Below are positions 55,817-64,000 of a DNA stretch of 64,000 bases, in pieces. Each line of letters begins with the position of its first letter. The first letter of the stretch is position 1. The notes beneath the pieces were generated by a model. That model made no database searches. It saw only the letters and a program-made list of their open reading frames with translations, and had not been told where the DNA came from. This DNA comes from an uncultured Paracoccaceae bacterium. GTDB lineage: Bacteria > Pseudomonadota > Alphaproteobacteria > Rhodobacterales > Rhodobacteraceae. The translations under genes and the position numbers were made by a program. The stretch covers positions 62,001 to 126,000 of the forward strand of contig CAJXSD010000004.1 in assembly GCA_913060475.1 (NCBI GenBank), in the 5' to 3' direction.

Positions 55817-56701
55817 ATGCGTAACGTTTTTACATTGATTTTACTGGTCGGCATCGCCCTGGCAGGGATCGCAGTTTATATCGTGCAAAATTATGTCGGC
55901 GCCTATCAACAGGCCTTGGCCAAGGCCCAGTCCGATGCGCAAAAACAAGTTACAATCGCCCCCATCGACACAGTTGATGTTTATGTGGCTGTGCGCGATA
56001 TCCGCTATGGCGAAGAAATCAGTATGGATGACGTGCGCACCGTAAAATGGCCCAAGGGCGCGTTACCCGAGGGCGTGTTTTCAACAGAAAATCCCCTGTA
56101 TAACGACGGCGACAAACCCCGCGTTGCCCTGCGCGGTATCGACGTGAACGAAGCGATCTTGGTAAACAAGGTCACCGAGCCCGGGGCAACCGCTGGATTG
56201 ATTTCACAACTGGAACCCGGCATGCGCGGCTATGCCATTCAGGTCAATGCCATCACAGGTGTTGCCGGATTTTTGCGCCCCCACGATCGCGTTGACATTT
56301 ACTGGACCGCAACCCCGCGTGTTCGTGATGTAAACGATGACGACGAAGAAGAACAATTTTTCCAAATCACGCGCCTGATCGAAACGGGTGTGAAAATTAT
56401 CGCAGTTGACCAAGATTACGTGGCCGATGACAACGGCGGCACCCCACGATTGGCCAGCACAATCGTTGTGGCCGTCACCCCCACGCAGGCCGCCACATTG
56501 ACCCTGGCGCAAAGCAGCGGCAGCCTATCCACAACGCTGATTGGTTTATCGGACGAACGTACCGAAATGGTCGAAGTCAGCCAACACGCCTTGTTAGGAT
56601 TGTCGCGCGATCAAAAGAAATCTGAAACCTCCACCTGCACCGTCAAAAGCCGCCGTGGCGCGGATGTAGTCATCACAAACATCCCCTGCCCGGTCAACTA
56701 G
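55817..56701 (+). CDS. cpaB: Flp pilus assembly protein CpaB
   Basis: Periplasmic/outer-membrane-complex component (RcpC-like), 294 aa, from the ATG at 55817 (GAAAGG ahead). An N-terminal membrane anchor (FTLILLVGIALAGIAVYIVQ) is followed by a SAF-type domain with VAVRDIRYGEEISMDDVRTVKWP and GMRGYAIQVNAITGVAGFLRPHDRVDIYWT. The C-terminal part carries TIVVAVTPTQAATLTLAQSSG. It is the first machinery gene after the pilin. Confidence 0.94.
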   Translation: MRNVFTLILLVGIALAGIAVYIVQNYVGAYQQALAKAQSDAQKQVTIAPIDTVDVYVAVRDIRYGEEISMDDVRTVKWPKGALPEGVFSTENPLYNDGDKPRVALRGIDVNEAILVNKVTEPGATAGLISQLEPGMRGYAIQVNAITGVAGFLRPHDRVDIYWTATPRVRDVNDDDEEEQFFQITRLIETGVKIIAVDQDYVADDNGGTPRLASTIVVAVTPTQAATLTLAQSSGSLSTTLIGLSDERTEMVEVSQHALLGLSRDQKKSETSTCTVKSRRGADVVITNIPCPVN

Positions 56702-56817
56702 AGCCGAAGATTCCATGGGTTGTGTTCAAAAATCAAAACTAATCCGTGGGTTAGTATCGGACACACCCCATACCTTTGTCAGTATTGATGCTTGCAAAAA
56801 AACGAAAAATGGGCCAC

Positions 56818-56850
56818 ATTTAAGGAAATGGGGCAAAAGACCCCTTAAAT
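56818..56850. repeat. Inverted repeat in the cpaC leader
   Basis: ATTTAAGG (56818-56825) and CCTTAAAT (56843-56850) are perfect arms, with an alternative inner GGGG/CCCC pairing. It lies 29 bases ahead of the cpaC ATG in the 177-base gap after cpaB and may be a leader hairpin. Confidence 0.4.
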
Positions 56851-56878
56851 TGAGGCGTGATCAAAGAGGGCAGGTCAC

Positions 56879-58294
56879 ATGAATATTAAAAAACTAATGC
56901 AGGCCACCGCGATTGGCCTATCTTTGTGTACCGGTATAATTGCAACGGCTGCAAGCGCGGAAATGTTGCAAATTGTCCGGAATGGCGGCGAAAGCAGCAT
57001 AGACGTTCCAATGAACCGCGCGATTGTTGTCGAAAGCGATGTACCCTTTGCCGAGCTAAGTATTGCGAACCCATCCATTGCCGATTTTTCAACGTTATCG
57101 GATCGCACGGTCTATGTTCTGGGTAAAACGCCCGGCCAAACGACCCTGACATTGCTGGATGCGCAGGGCCGATTGATTTCAAACGTTGACGTCAAGGTGA
57201 CACCAGACATCAGCGAATTCAAAATTCGGTTGCGCCAGATTTTGCCGAACGAAAAAATCGAAGTACGGACAGCGAACGATGGCGTCGTATTGTCAGGAAC
57301 GGTGTCCAGCACGACCGCCTTGGATCAGGCGCTGGGCCTGGCCGAACGCTATGCATCGGGCAAGGTATCGAACCTGATGACCGTTGGCGGTGTCCAACAG
57401 GTTATGTTGCGGGTACGATTTGCCGAAATGCAGCGCACCATCGCCAAATCGCTGTCATCCTCGGTCGCCTTGCAGGGCAATCTGTTGAACAATGGCCTGG
57501 GCTTGAATGCGGGCACAGGGGCCGGATCCACAACCGCTGGTCAGGGGACGATGTTATCAGGATCCTCGGCAGGGGCCGGGGCATCCAACGGGACAGCCGT
57601 TTTGGGGTTCAATGCCGGGGCGCTAGAGGTTGCCGTTATGCTAGAGGCGCTGGAAACCAAAGGGTTTGTGCGCACATTGGCTGAACCCAATCTGACCGCA
57701 TTATCCGGTAAATCTGCATCCTTCTTGGCGGGTGGCGAATATCCTATCCCTGTCTTGCAGGACGGTGCCGTGGCGATCGAATTTAAACCATTCGGCGTCA
57801 ACATGAGCTTTACCCCGACTGTTCTGCAAAATGACACGATCAACCTTGAGCTTGAGGCCGAAGTCTCTTCTTTGGACAGTTCGGCATCAGTATCGACAGG
57901 ATCCTATACCGTCAGCGGCACCAAATCGCGCAAAACATCGACCACTGTCGAATTGCGCGACGGCGAAAGCTTTGCCATTGCGGGCCTGTTACAAGACGAT
58001 TTCCAGGATTTGAACGGGCAGGTTCCATGGTTGGGTGACGTGCCAATTCTGGGCGCATTGTTCCGCAGCGCAGATTATTCGCGCAAACAGTCGGAATTGG
58101 TGATTATCGTGACGGCGCATCTGGTGTCCCCTGTCCAGGGCGAGGCATTTCAACTGCCCACAGATCGCATCCGCCCCCCCAGTGAAAAAGACCTATTCCT
58201 GTTCGGAAAAACCACAGCCCCTGCAAACAATCGCGGTGCGGCCGAAGTTGCGCAACAAGATTTTAACAGTTCTTATGGTTATGTGATGGAATGA
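56879..58294 (+). CDS. cpaC: Pilus secretin CpaC (type II/III secretion system secretin family)
   Basis: Outer-membrane secretin of the Tad system, 471 aa. The signal peptide ends TAASAEM (residue 28). A pilus-assembly N-domain (MNRAIVVESDVPFAELSIANPSIADF) and a BON-like segment (VRTANDGVVLSGTVSS) follow. The secretin core has FLAGGEYPIPV and the late VPWLGDVPILGALFRS motif. Gly/Ser/Thr-rich stretches mark the gate loops. The stop overlaps the ATG of the next gene by 4 bases. Confidence 0.95.
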   Translation: MNIKKLMQATAIGLSLCTGIIATAASAEMLQIVRNGGESSIDVPMNRAIVVESDVPFAELSIANPSIADFSTLSDRTVYVLGKTPGQTTLTLLDAQGRLISNVDVKVTPDISEFKIRLRQILPNEKIEVRTANDGVVLSGTVSSTTALDQALGLAERYASGKVSNLMTVGGVQQVMLRVRFAEMQRTIAKSLSSSVALQGNLLNNGLGLNAGTGAGSTTAGQGTMLSGSSAGAGASNGTAVLGFNAGALEVAVMLEALETKGFVRTLAEPNLTALSGKSASFLAGGEYPIPVLQDGAVAIEFKPFGVNMSFTPTVLQNDTINLELEAEVSSLDSSASVSTGSYTVSGTKSRKTSTTVELRDGESFAIAGLLQDDFQDLNGQVPWLGDVPILGALFRSADYSRKQSELVIIVTAHLVSPVQGEAFQLPTDRIRPPSEKDLFLFGKTTAPANNRGAAEVAQQDFNSSYGYVME

Positions 58295-58916
58295 TTATGA
58301 AACAGAGCAAATCTAAGACGCTGGTCCCAATCCTAGCACTGGCTGGTTTGGTATCGGCATGTGCGGGGGCGACCCCCAATATAATCAATTCATGACTGAG
58401 GCTGGCACACTGATTACCAAGGATGTGGGCCGCGCTACTGTTCATAACCTGCGCGTCATGACGGATCAGGATTATTATTCACGTATCGTTGCCCAAGAAT
58501 TTTCGAACAAGGTGCCTGATATGATCAATTTTGATCTAAACAGTGCAGCGTTAGATGATACAGCCAAGCGGATTTTGGATGCTCAGGCGCGCTGGATCAA
58601 AAAATTCCCAGAACTGCGCTATCGCGTTTATGGCCATACCGATTTAACCGGCCCCGCCGCGCATAACAAAGCGTTAGGCCTGCGCCGTGCTCAGGCCGTT
58701 GTGCGATATTTTGAAACCTTGGGGATCCCACGCAACAGTATTGAGAGCGTGATTTCCTATGGCGAAGAACGCCCAATCATTCAAACCACCGATCCAGAGC
58801 GTCGCAACCGCCGTACGGTCACCGAGGTCAGCGGATATGTCAAAACACAAAAACGCGTATTCGATGGCCAGTATTCCGTTGGTGCATATAGAAAATATGT
58901 TGGATCCGGCGGATAA
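58291..58916 (+). CDS. OmpA family lipoprotein of the Tad locus, apparent frameshift near the N-terminus
   Basis: The frame from the ATG at 58291 encodes a lipoprotein signal (lipobox LVSAC) but stops at 58395. The mature protein continues in the -1 frame from GGDPQYNQF through an OmpA-like peptidoglycan-binding domain (INFDLNSAALDD, YRVYGHTDLTG, ERRNRRTVTEV) to 58916. Adding one G to, or a -1 slip in, the run of five G at 58365-58369 joins them as SAC-AGGDPQYN. It could be an assembly error, a true mutation, phase variation or programmed slippage. In the current sequence only an unexported form from 58359 or 58392 could be made. Confidence 0.75.
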
Positions 58917-59043
58917 GAATAGTATTATCTGAGAAAGACAACCTATGCGTAACCAGTTCTGATTTCGGCGATAGAATTTCACAGATTGGAAATTATTTGG
59001 CCCTATTGTCGCCGCAATCATTGATCAAATTGATAATATTATA

Positions 59044-59065
59044 GGGCGCAACTGAATATGCGCCC
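59044..59065. promoter_or_regulatory. Hairpin just ahead of the cpaE start
   Basis: GGGCGCA (59044-59050) pairs with TGCGCCC (59059-59065) around an 8-base loop, ending 9 bases before the first cpaE ATG. It might limit ribosome access or end upstream transcripts. No T-run follows. Confidence 0.45.
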
Positions 59066-59074
59066 GCCCGATAA

Positions 59075-60319
59075 ATGAATGTGGTGAAAAACATGATTAA
59101 GTTTCAAAAAGACGCTCCGGCTGATGCGATCCGCGCGTGCACTGTTAGCGATGGGATCGAGAACTTTGATCTTTTGATCGAAGATATGGAGCAGCTTTTG
59201 GGCGAGGCCTGGGGCGATTTGGGCGTCGAGGATGCACTGAAATTCTTTACCCAGCCTGATGGAAAGCATGTTGAATTTATCGCACTGGCCATTAACAACA
59301 CCAATTCGGAACACACGGACCGTTTGACCAATCTGGTGAACGATGCGGCGGACCGCGGGATCAAGGTCATCGTCGTTGCCGATAACGTAAGCCCGATTGT
59401 ATTGCATGCCCTGTTAAAGGCCGGGGCAGATGCGTTTTTGCCCTATCCCCTGCCCCGTGATGAACTGCGTCTGGCGGTTGACAAGGCGCTGACACCAGCG
59501 CCGGTGATCGACTACGCCACCGGCGCACCGTTTCTGTCACGCAATGGCGTCATCATGACATTTCAAGGCATGGCAGGCGGTGTTGGATCGTCCATGATTG
59601 CCGCGAATACGGCATGGGAATTTTCTCATCCTGACAAAAAATCTGTCCCACTGAAAACGCTGGTCATTGATTTGGATCTGCAATTTGGATCCTTATCGAC
59701 CTATATGGACGTCGAATCAAAGAACGCGGTTCTGCAAATGTTGTCCGATACCGAAGGCTTGGACGAGGATAGTTTTTCCCAAGCGATCACAAAAATGTCA
59801 GAACATCTCTCTGTTCTGACCGCGCCACCAGAAATTGTTCCCTATGATTTGGTGAACGGCGAAGATATTGATCGCATTTTCCGCCTTGCACGACGCCACT
59901 TTGATTTGATCATCGTTGACATGCCGAAGTCCGTCACAACATGGACCGATACAGTATTACGCGAAAGCGATGATTTCATTGCCGTATTGGATTTAGACAT
60001 GCGGTGTACGAACAACGTCATTCGTATGATCAATCTGCTAGAGCAGGAAAAACAACCCTATAGCAAAATGCGCTATATTTTGAACCGTGCTCCGAAATTC
60101 ACGGATCTGGGTGGTAAATCGCGGATCAAACGCCTGTCAGACGCATTAGGGATTGAATTCGAATTTCTACTGCCCGATGGCGGCAAGCAGGTCACGACCA
60201 GCTGCGACCAAGGTGATAGTTTGGCACAGTCCGCAGCAAAAAACCCCCTGCGCAAAGATTTGCTGAAGATGGTGAAAACCCTGTATGATCAGCTGCCCCA
60301 AGAATTGAAAGCAGCATAG
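59075..60319 (+). CDS. cpaE: Pilus assembly ATPase-like protein CpaE (TadZ)
   Basis: MinD/ParA-like localisation factor of the Tad machine, 414 aa. A receiver-like N-terminal domain (about residues 15-145) is followed by the ATPase domain. Its P-loop is atypical (GMAGGVGSSMIAAN, without the usual Lys), as is common in CpaE/TadZ. The switch-type DLDLQFGSLSTYMDV is conserved. Two starts are possible: 59075 without a ribosome site, or 59093 (MIKFQKD) with GGTG ahead. It is preceded by a 158-base gap with a hairpin. Confidence 0.92.
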   Translation: MNVVKNMIKFQKDAPADAIRACTVSDGIENFDLLIEDMEQLLGEAWGDLGVEDALKFFTQPDGKHVEFIALAINNTNSEHTDRLTNLVNDAADRGIKVIVVADNVSPIVLHALLKAGADAFLPYPLPRDELRLAVDKALTPAPVIDYATGAPFLSRNGVIMTFQGMAGGVGSSMIAANTAWEFSHPDKKSVPLKTLVIDLDLQFGSLSTYMDVESKNAVLQMLSDTEGLDEDSFSQAITKMSEHLSVLTAPPEIVPYDLVNGEDIDRIFRLARRHFDLIIVDMPKSVTTWTDTVLRESDDFIAVLDLDMRCTNNVIRMINLLEQEKQPYSKMRYILNRAPKFTDLGGKSRIKRLSDALGIEFEFLLPDGGKQVTTSCDQGDSLAQSAAKNPLRKDLLKMVKTLYDQLPQELKAA

Positions 60320-60333
60320 AGCGGAGATTGGGA

Positions 60334-61743
60334 ATGTTTTCACGATTTAAGGACACACAAAAATCTGCAAGCGTTACCAAGACCCCGACAGCGGTCGCCA
60401 GTGTCGCCCCAAAACCGATGGCTGCCACCCCCATCGCGGCCGTAGCCGTTGAAAGCAACAAAGGTGAAAAACGCCGCGAACGTTTGGCCGAAATCAAGCT
60501 GGAAATGCACCGTGTTTTGCTGGACAGGCTGAATCTGGCCGCCATCGAAAAGGCCGCAGAACATGAACTGCGCGAAGAAATTCGCGCAATCATGAACGAA
60601 CATTTGGAAAAAAATGCATTCGTTGTGAACCGAGAAGATCGGTCCACCCTGCAAAACGACCTATATGACGAAGTGGTCGGCCTGGGCCCCCTAGAGCCAT
60701 TGTTAAAGGATGATTCAATCGCCGATATCCTGGTCAATGGACCACAACAGGTGTTCATCGAACGCAACGGTAAATTGCTGCTAAGCGATGTCAAATTCAA
60801 AGATGACCGCCACTTGCAACGTATCATCGACAAGATTGTGTCAGCTGTTGGGCGGCGTGTGGACGAATCCAACCCCTATGTGGACGCCCGTTTGGCCGAT
60901 GGATCACGTTTCAACGCCATGATCCCGCCTGTTGCCATTGACGGGTCGCTGGTTTCCATTCGTAAATTCAAAAAGGATAAACTGGGTATTCGCGATTTGG
61001 TCGATTTCGGCGCCTTTTCCGAAGCGATGGCATTATACCTTGAGGCGGCCGTTGCGACCCGTTTGAATGTAGTCGTATCAGGCGGGACGGGTTCTGGTAA
61101 AACAACAACCCTGAATGCCCTGTCGTCTTTTATTGATAACAACGAACGCATCCTAACGATCGAGGATACGGCCGAATTGCAGCTGCAACAAACACACGTC
61201 GGCCGGATGGAGAGTAAGCCCCCCAACTCAGAGGGACGCGGCGGTGTATCCCCGCGCGATTGTTTGAAAAACGCATTGCGGATGCGCCCTGACCGCATCA
61301 TCGTTGGCGAAACCCGCGGCGAAGAGGTCATCGACATGTTACAGGCGATGAACACAGGTCACGATGGGTCCATGACCACAATCCACGCCAACAGCCCGCG
61401 CGACGGGTTAAGCCGTATGGAAAACATGGTGGCCATGGCGGGCATTGAAATGCCGCTAAAGGCGGTGCGCAGCCAAATCGGATCCGCGGTCCATCTGATC
61501 GTGCAGGCCAGCCGCCTGCAAGACGGGTCCCGCCGGATGGTGTCCGTCACCGAAATCACCGGCATGGAGGGCGAAGTTATTTCCATGCAGGAAATTTTCC
61601 GTTTTCAACGTACAGGATTGACCCCGGAAAACAAAATTTTGGGGCATTTCACAGCAACCGGGGTGCGCAGCCATTTTGCCGACCGTTTCAAAATGTGGGG
61701 CTATGATTTGCCTTCGGAAATTTTTGAACCGACACGACGCTAG
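60334..61743 (+). CDS. cpaF: Pilus assembly ATPase CpaF (TadA)
   Basis: Hexameric secretion ATPase powering pilus polymerisation, 469 aa. The start at 60334 (MFSRFKDTQK) has GGAG ahead. Walker A is SGGTGSGKTTTLNAL. The Asp box (ILTIEDTAELQLQQ), Walker B region (RMRPDRIIVGETRGEE) and His box (MTTIHANSPRDGLSRMENM) are all present. It follows cpaE by 14 bases and is co-transcribed with tadBC. Confidence 0.97.
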   Translation: MFSRFKDTQKSASVTKTPTAVASVAPKPMAATPIAAVAVESNKGEKRRERLAEIKLEMHRVLLDRLNLAAIEKAAEHELREEIRAIMNEHLEKNAFVVNREDRSTLQNDLYDEVVGLGPLEPLLKDDSIADILVNGPQQVFIERNGKLLLSDVKFKDDRHLQRIIDKIVSAVGRRVDESNPYVDARLADGSRFNAMIPPVAIDGSLVSIRKFKKDKLGIRDLVDFGAFSEAMALYLEAAVATRLNVVVSGGTGSGKTTTLNALSSFIDNNERILTIEDTAELQLQQTHVGRMESKPPNSEGRGGVSPRDCLKNALRMRPDRIIVGETRGEEVIDMLQAMNTGHDGSMTTIHANSPRDGLSRMENMVAMAGIEMPLKAVRSQIGSAVHLIVQASRLQDGSRRMVSVTEITGMEGEVISMQEIFRFQRTGLTPENKILGHFTATGVRSHFADRFKMWGYDLPSEIFEPTRR

Positions 61744-61752
61744 AGAGTTACC

Positions 61753-62709
61753 ATGGAAGCTTTAGTATATCTGATTGTTTTTGCGTCCATTTTCTTTCTG
61801 TTTGAGGGCGCATATCTGGTTTTATTTGGCCGATCCGTCAAAGCCAATAGCAAAGTAAACCGCAGAATTGCCATGATCAGCGCCGGTATGAGCGCAAAAG
61901 ACACCATGGAAAAACTGCGCAAAGAACAGGATTTGCATACCGCAGCCAAGAAAATCCCGATCTATGGGATTTTAGCGGCACAGTTACAGCGTGCGGGTAT
62001 GGCGATTCCGCCTGCAAAAATGATGCTGATTATCATCGCGGCATTTGGGCTTTGCTTTGCTGGTCTGACGTTGGGCACGGGGTCATCATTGGCCTTTCGT
62101 TTGGGTATTTCCGCAGTCGTCGCCGTCGGTGGCGTATATGCATGGGTCTTGAACAAGGCCAGAACACGGTCTGACCTGATGCAAGAACTGCTGCCAGATT
62201 CCATCGAATTGATGGTGCGGTCACTGCGTGTGGGGCATCCTTTTACCTCGGCTTTTCGTGTCGCAGCACAAGAAAGCCCAGATCCCTTGGGGACAGAATA
62301 CGGGTTTGTATCGGACGAAATATCCTATGGCCGCGATATTGGCGAGGCGTTGAACGATATGGCGGAACGTCTGGAAATTCCGGATCTGCGGTTTCTTAGT
62401 GTGGCTGTGGCCATTCAACAGCAATCTGGTGGTAACTTGGCCGAAGTTTTGGCCGGCTTGGCCAAGGTTATTCGCGACCGGTTCAAGCTGTTTCGTAAGG
62501 TCAAAGCCATCACCGCCGAGGCGAAATGGTCTGGCAATTTCTTGTCTGTGTTCCCGATTTTGGTGCCGTTTATCATCAACATGATCCAGCCCGGGTATTT
62601 CGACCAAGTGATGGAAAAATCTTGGTTTTACATTTTGGTCGCAGTTATCTTGTGTTTCTTGATCGCAAATCTTATCGTGATGCGCCGTCTGGTCGATATT
62701 AAGGTATAA
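61753..62709 (+). CDS. tadB: Type II secretion system F family protein TadB
   Basis: Inner-membrane platform protein of the Tad system, 318 aa. It has an N-terminal helix, a central pair of hydrophobic segments, the T2SSF domain (LPDSIELMVRSLRVGHPFTSAFRVAA; IQQQSGGNLAEVLAGLAKVIRDR), and C-terminal helices. It starts 9 bases after cpaF, and tadC follows by 4 bases. Confidence 0.95.
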   Translation: MEALVYLIVFASIFFLFEGAYLVLFGRSVKANSKVNRRIAMISAGMSAKDTMEKLRKEQDLHTAAKKIPIYGILAAQLQRAGMAIPPAKMMLIIIAAFGLCFAGLTLGTGSSLAFRLGISAVVAVGGVYAWVLNKARTRSDLMQELLPDSIELMVRSLRVGHPFTSAFRVAAQESPDPLGTEYGFVSDEISYGRDIGEALNDMAERLEIPDLRFLSVAVAIQQQSGGNLAEVLAGLAKVIRDRFKLFRKVKAITAEAKWSGNFLSVFPILVPFIINMIQPGYFDQVMEKSWFYILVAVILCFLIANLIVMRRLVDIKV

Positions 62710-62713
62710 TCCC

Positions 62714-63703
62714 ATGGAAACATTGCAAACGATCATCGAAATCACGCAGTTTTCATTAGGACCACAGGGGCCTTTGATTGTCTTTGGTTTGTTTTTTGCG
62801 CTGCTGGCACTGGTCGGATACTGGGCGCTGAGCGAAGAGAAGAAAGACCCTGTAAACAAGCTAGAGGCCAACGTAAAAAATCTGGCATGGACCAAACGGT
62901 CGAACGAACCGCTGGCCCTGCGGGAAACATCCGAAAACGAATTCTTGGAAAAATATTCCGGTTTGCTGGAACCCCAAGACGCAGAAGAGCTGAGCGAAAT
63001 TCGCGGACGATTGATGGCCGCGGGCTATCGGTCGCTGGACGCCGTACGCTGGTATTATCTGTCCCAAGTCAGTCTGGGCCTTGCGGGTTTGGCATTGGGT
63101 TGGTTTGTCTATGAATTTTTCCTGTCAGCGGAAAAACAAACGGTTAACAATATGTTGATCTATATCACCTTGCCGGGAGCGTTTGGATATTTGTATCCTA
63201 AATACAAGGTGAACAACATGGTCAAAGCCCGCCAGCAAGCCTTGCAAGATGGGTTTCCGGATACATTGGACATGATGTTGATCTGTGTCCAAGCGGGCCA
63301 ATCCCTGGACCAAACGATCAACCGCGTCGCCCGCGATATCGGATTCAACTGCCCCGAAATGGGCCAAGAACTGTCCATCGTGGCAAACGAATTAAAGGCG
63401 GGTAAAGAGCGTTCTGCCGTTTTGGCAGACTTTGGCGACCGCTCTGGCGTGCCTGATATCAAAAGTTTTACCACCGTTATGGTTCAGGCTGCTACGTTCG
63501 GGACATCGATTTCAGACGCGATTACGGTCTATGCCGCCGAAATGCGCGACAAACGCATTATGCGCGCAGAAGAAAAGGCCAACAAGTTGCCCACAAAAAT
63601 GACCATCACAACCATGATGCTAAGTGTGCCACCGCTGATGATGATCCTGCTGACCCCGTCGGTTGTTCAGCTGACAGGTATGAATATCGGTGGTATGTTC
63701 TAA
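62714..63703 (+). CDS. tadC: Type II secretion system F family protein TadC
   Basis: Second platform protein, 329 aa, with an N-terminal helix, two central hydrophobic segments and the T2SSF domain. Typical blocks are FPDTLDMMLICVQAGQSLDQTINRVA and DRSGVPDIKSFTTVMVQAATFGTSISDAI. It presumably forms a heteromer with TadB. It starts 4 bases after tadB, and tadD follows by 3 bases. Confidence 0.95.
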   Translation: METLQTIIEITQFSLGPQGPLIVFGLFFALLALVGYWALSEEKKDPVNKLEANVKNLAWTKRSNEPLALRETSENEFLEKYSGLLEPQDAEELSEIRGRLMAAGYRSLDAVRWYYLSQVSLGLAGLALGWFVYEFFLSAEKQTVNNMLIYITLPGAFGYLYPKYKVNNMVKARQQALQDGFPDTLDMMLICVQAGQSLDQTINRVARDIGFNCPEMGQELSIVANELKAGKERSAVLADFGDRSGVPDIKSFTTVMVQAATFGTSISDAITVYAAEMRDKRIMRAEEKANKLPTKMTITTMMLSVPPLMMILLTPSVVQLTGMNIGGMF

Positions 63704-63706
63704 ACA

Positions 63707-64000
63707 ATGAAACAGTTTGCATTTCTGGCCCTGTTGTTTGCGACCGCTTGTGCGCAAACGCCACAAAATACTGGCGTCTTTGCCCCTGATATTGACCCAA
63801 ATGGAAAACAGGCGGATGCAATGGTTGTGGGCGAACGGCTGATGTATGCCGGTGAATATGAACTGGCGTTAGATGCCTTTACCCGTGCCGCAGCAACAAA
63901 CGGGTTCACGGGGGAAAATTTGTCCGCGATGGGCGTGGCAAATTACCGTTTGGGCCGAATGGATCAGGCCTTGGGCCTATTTGAACGGGCGTTGAAAATT
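63707..64000 (+). CDS. tadD: Tad pilus TPR lipoprotein TadD (3' partial)
   Basis: 98 codons are visible before the window ends. The lipoprotein signal MKQFAFLALLFATAC has its lipobox Cys at residue 15. At least two tetratricopeptide-like repeats follow (AGEYELALDAFTRAAATN; LGRMDQALGLFERALK). Position after tadC matches TadD, a pilotin-like factor for secretin assembly. The rest is outside the window. Confidence 0.88.
   Translation, partial: MKQFAFLALLFATACAQTPQNTGVFAPDIDPNGKQADAMVVGERLMYAGEYELALDAFTRAAATNGFTGENLSAMGVANYRLGRMDQALGLFERALKI

Overview
The window is a contiguous, gene-dense chromosomal segment of an alphaproteobacterium, most likely a marine Rhodobacteraceae (Roseobacter-group) species of moderate GC. 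This rests on conserved local gene orders: ctaC-ctaB-small ORF-ctaG-ctaE-SURF1-thrC-M16 peptidase; murA-DUF2948-hisD-UPF0262-LMW phosphatase; fdsGBA-fdhD-fdsD; soxBDAG; and a Rhodobacterales-type tad/cpa pilus locus. No rRNA, CRISPR, insertion sequence or prophage was found. One tRNA gene, tRNA-Thr(GGT), is present.

Layout: 1-4.6 kb holds a BMP-type nucleoside ABC importer (binding protein cut by the left edge, double ATPase, two permeases) closed by a terminator. 4.7-11.3 kb holds a TauE/SafE exporter coupled to a TIGR02186 protein, an SDR dehydrogenase, a thioesterase, the last two leucine-degradation enzymes (hydratase, HMG-CoA lyase), and a cysteine-desulfurase-like PLP enzyme. 10.7-15.9 kb is one minus-strand run from a 53-aa basic protein and murA through hisD to small accessory enzymes. 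After tRNA-Thr comes the NAD-dependent formate dehydrogenase operon (16.6-22.6 kb), with a perfect 23-bp palindrome in front of it, then rpoD, dnaG, and the four-subunit sarcosine oxidase operon (26.7-31.7 kb). TadG- and TadE-like pseudopilin genes (31.8-34.0 kb) lie divergent from rimO.

35.7-37.2 kb is an AT-rich islet. Its only gene is a coiled-coil membrane protein interrupted by one in-frame TGA. 37.3-46.5 kb carries a DCC-family protein, a GlcD-like FAD oxidase, an acetyltransferase, an M16 peptidase, thrC and the cytochrome c oxidase assembly cluster. tldD, dprA, topA, an EamA transporter and the scoAB CoA transferase follow on the plus strand. From 54.3 kb to the right edge are a lytic transglycosylase and the Tad pilus operon flp-cpaB-cpaC-ompA-cpaE-cpaF-tadB-tadC-tadD, cut by the right edge. 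Its ompA lipoprotein gene carries an apparent one-base frameshift in a G-run.

Metabolically the segment combines scavenging (nucleosides, sarcosine/betaine, formate as electron donor), aerobic respiration through an aa3-type oxidase, and surface attachment by Flp/Tad pili. The items that best repay checking are the in-frame TGA gene, the frameshifted pilus lipoprotein, the palindrome before fdsG, and the inverted repeats in the pilus operon leaders. I did not find a convincing new multi-gene defence or mobile system.
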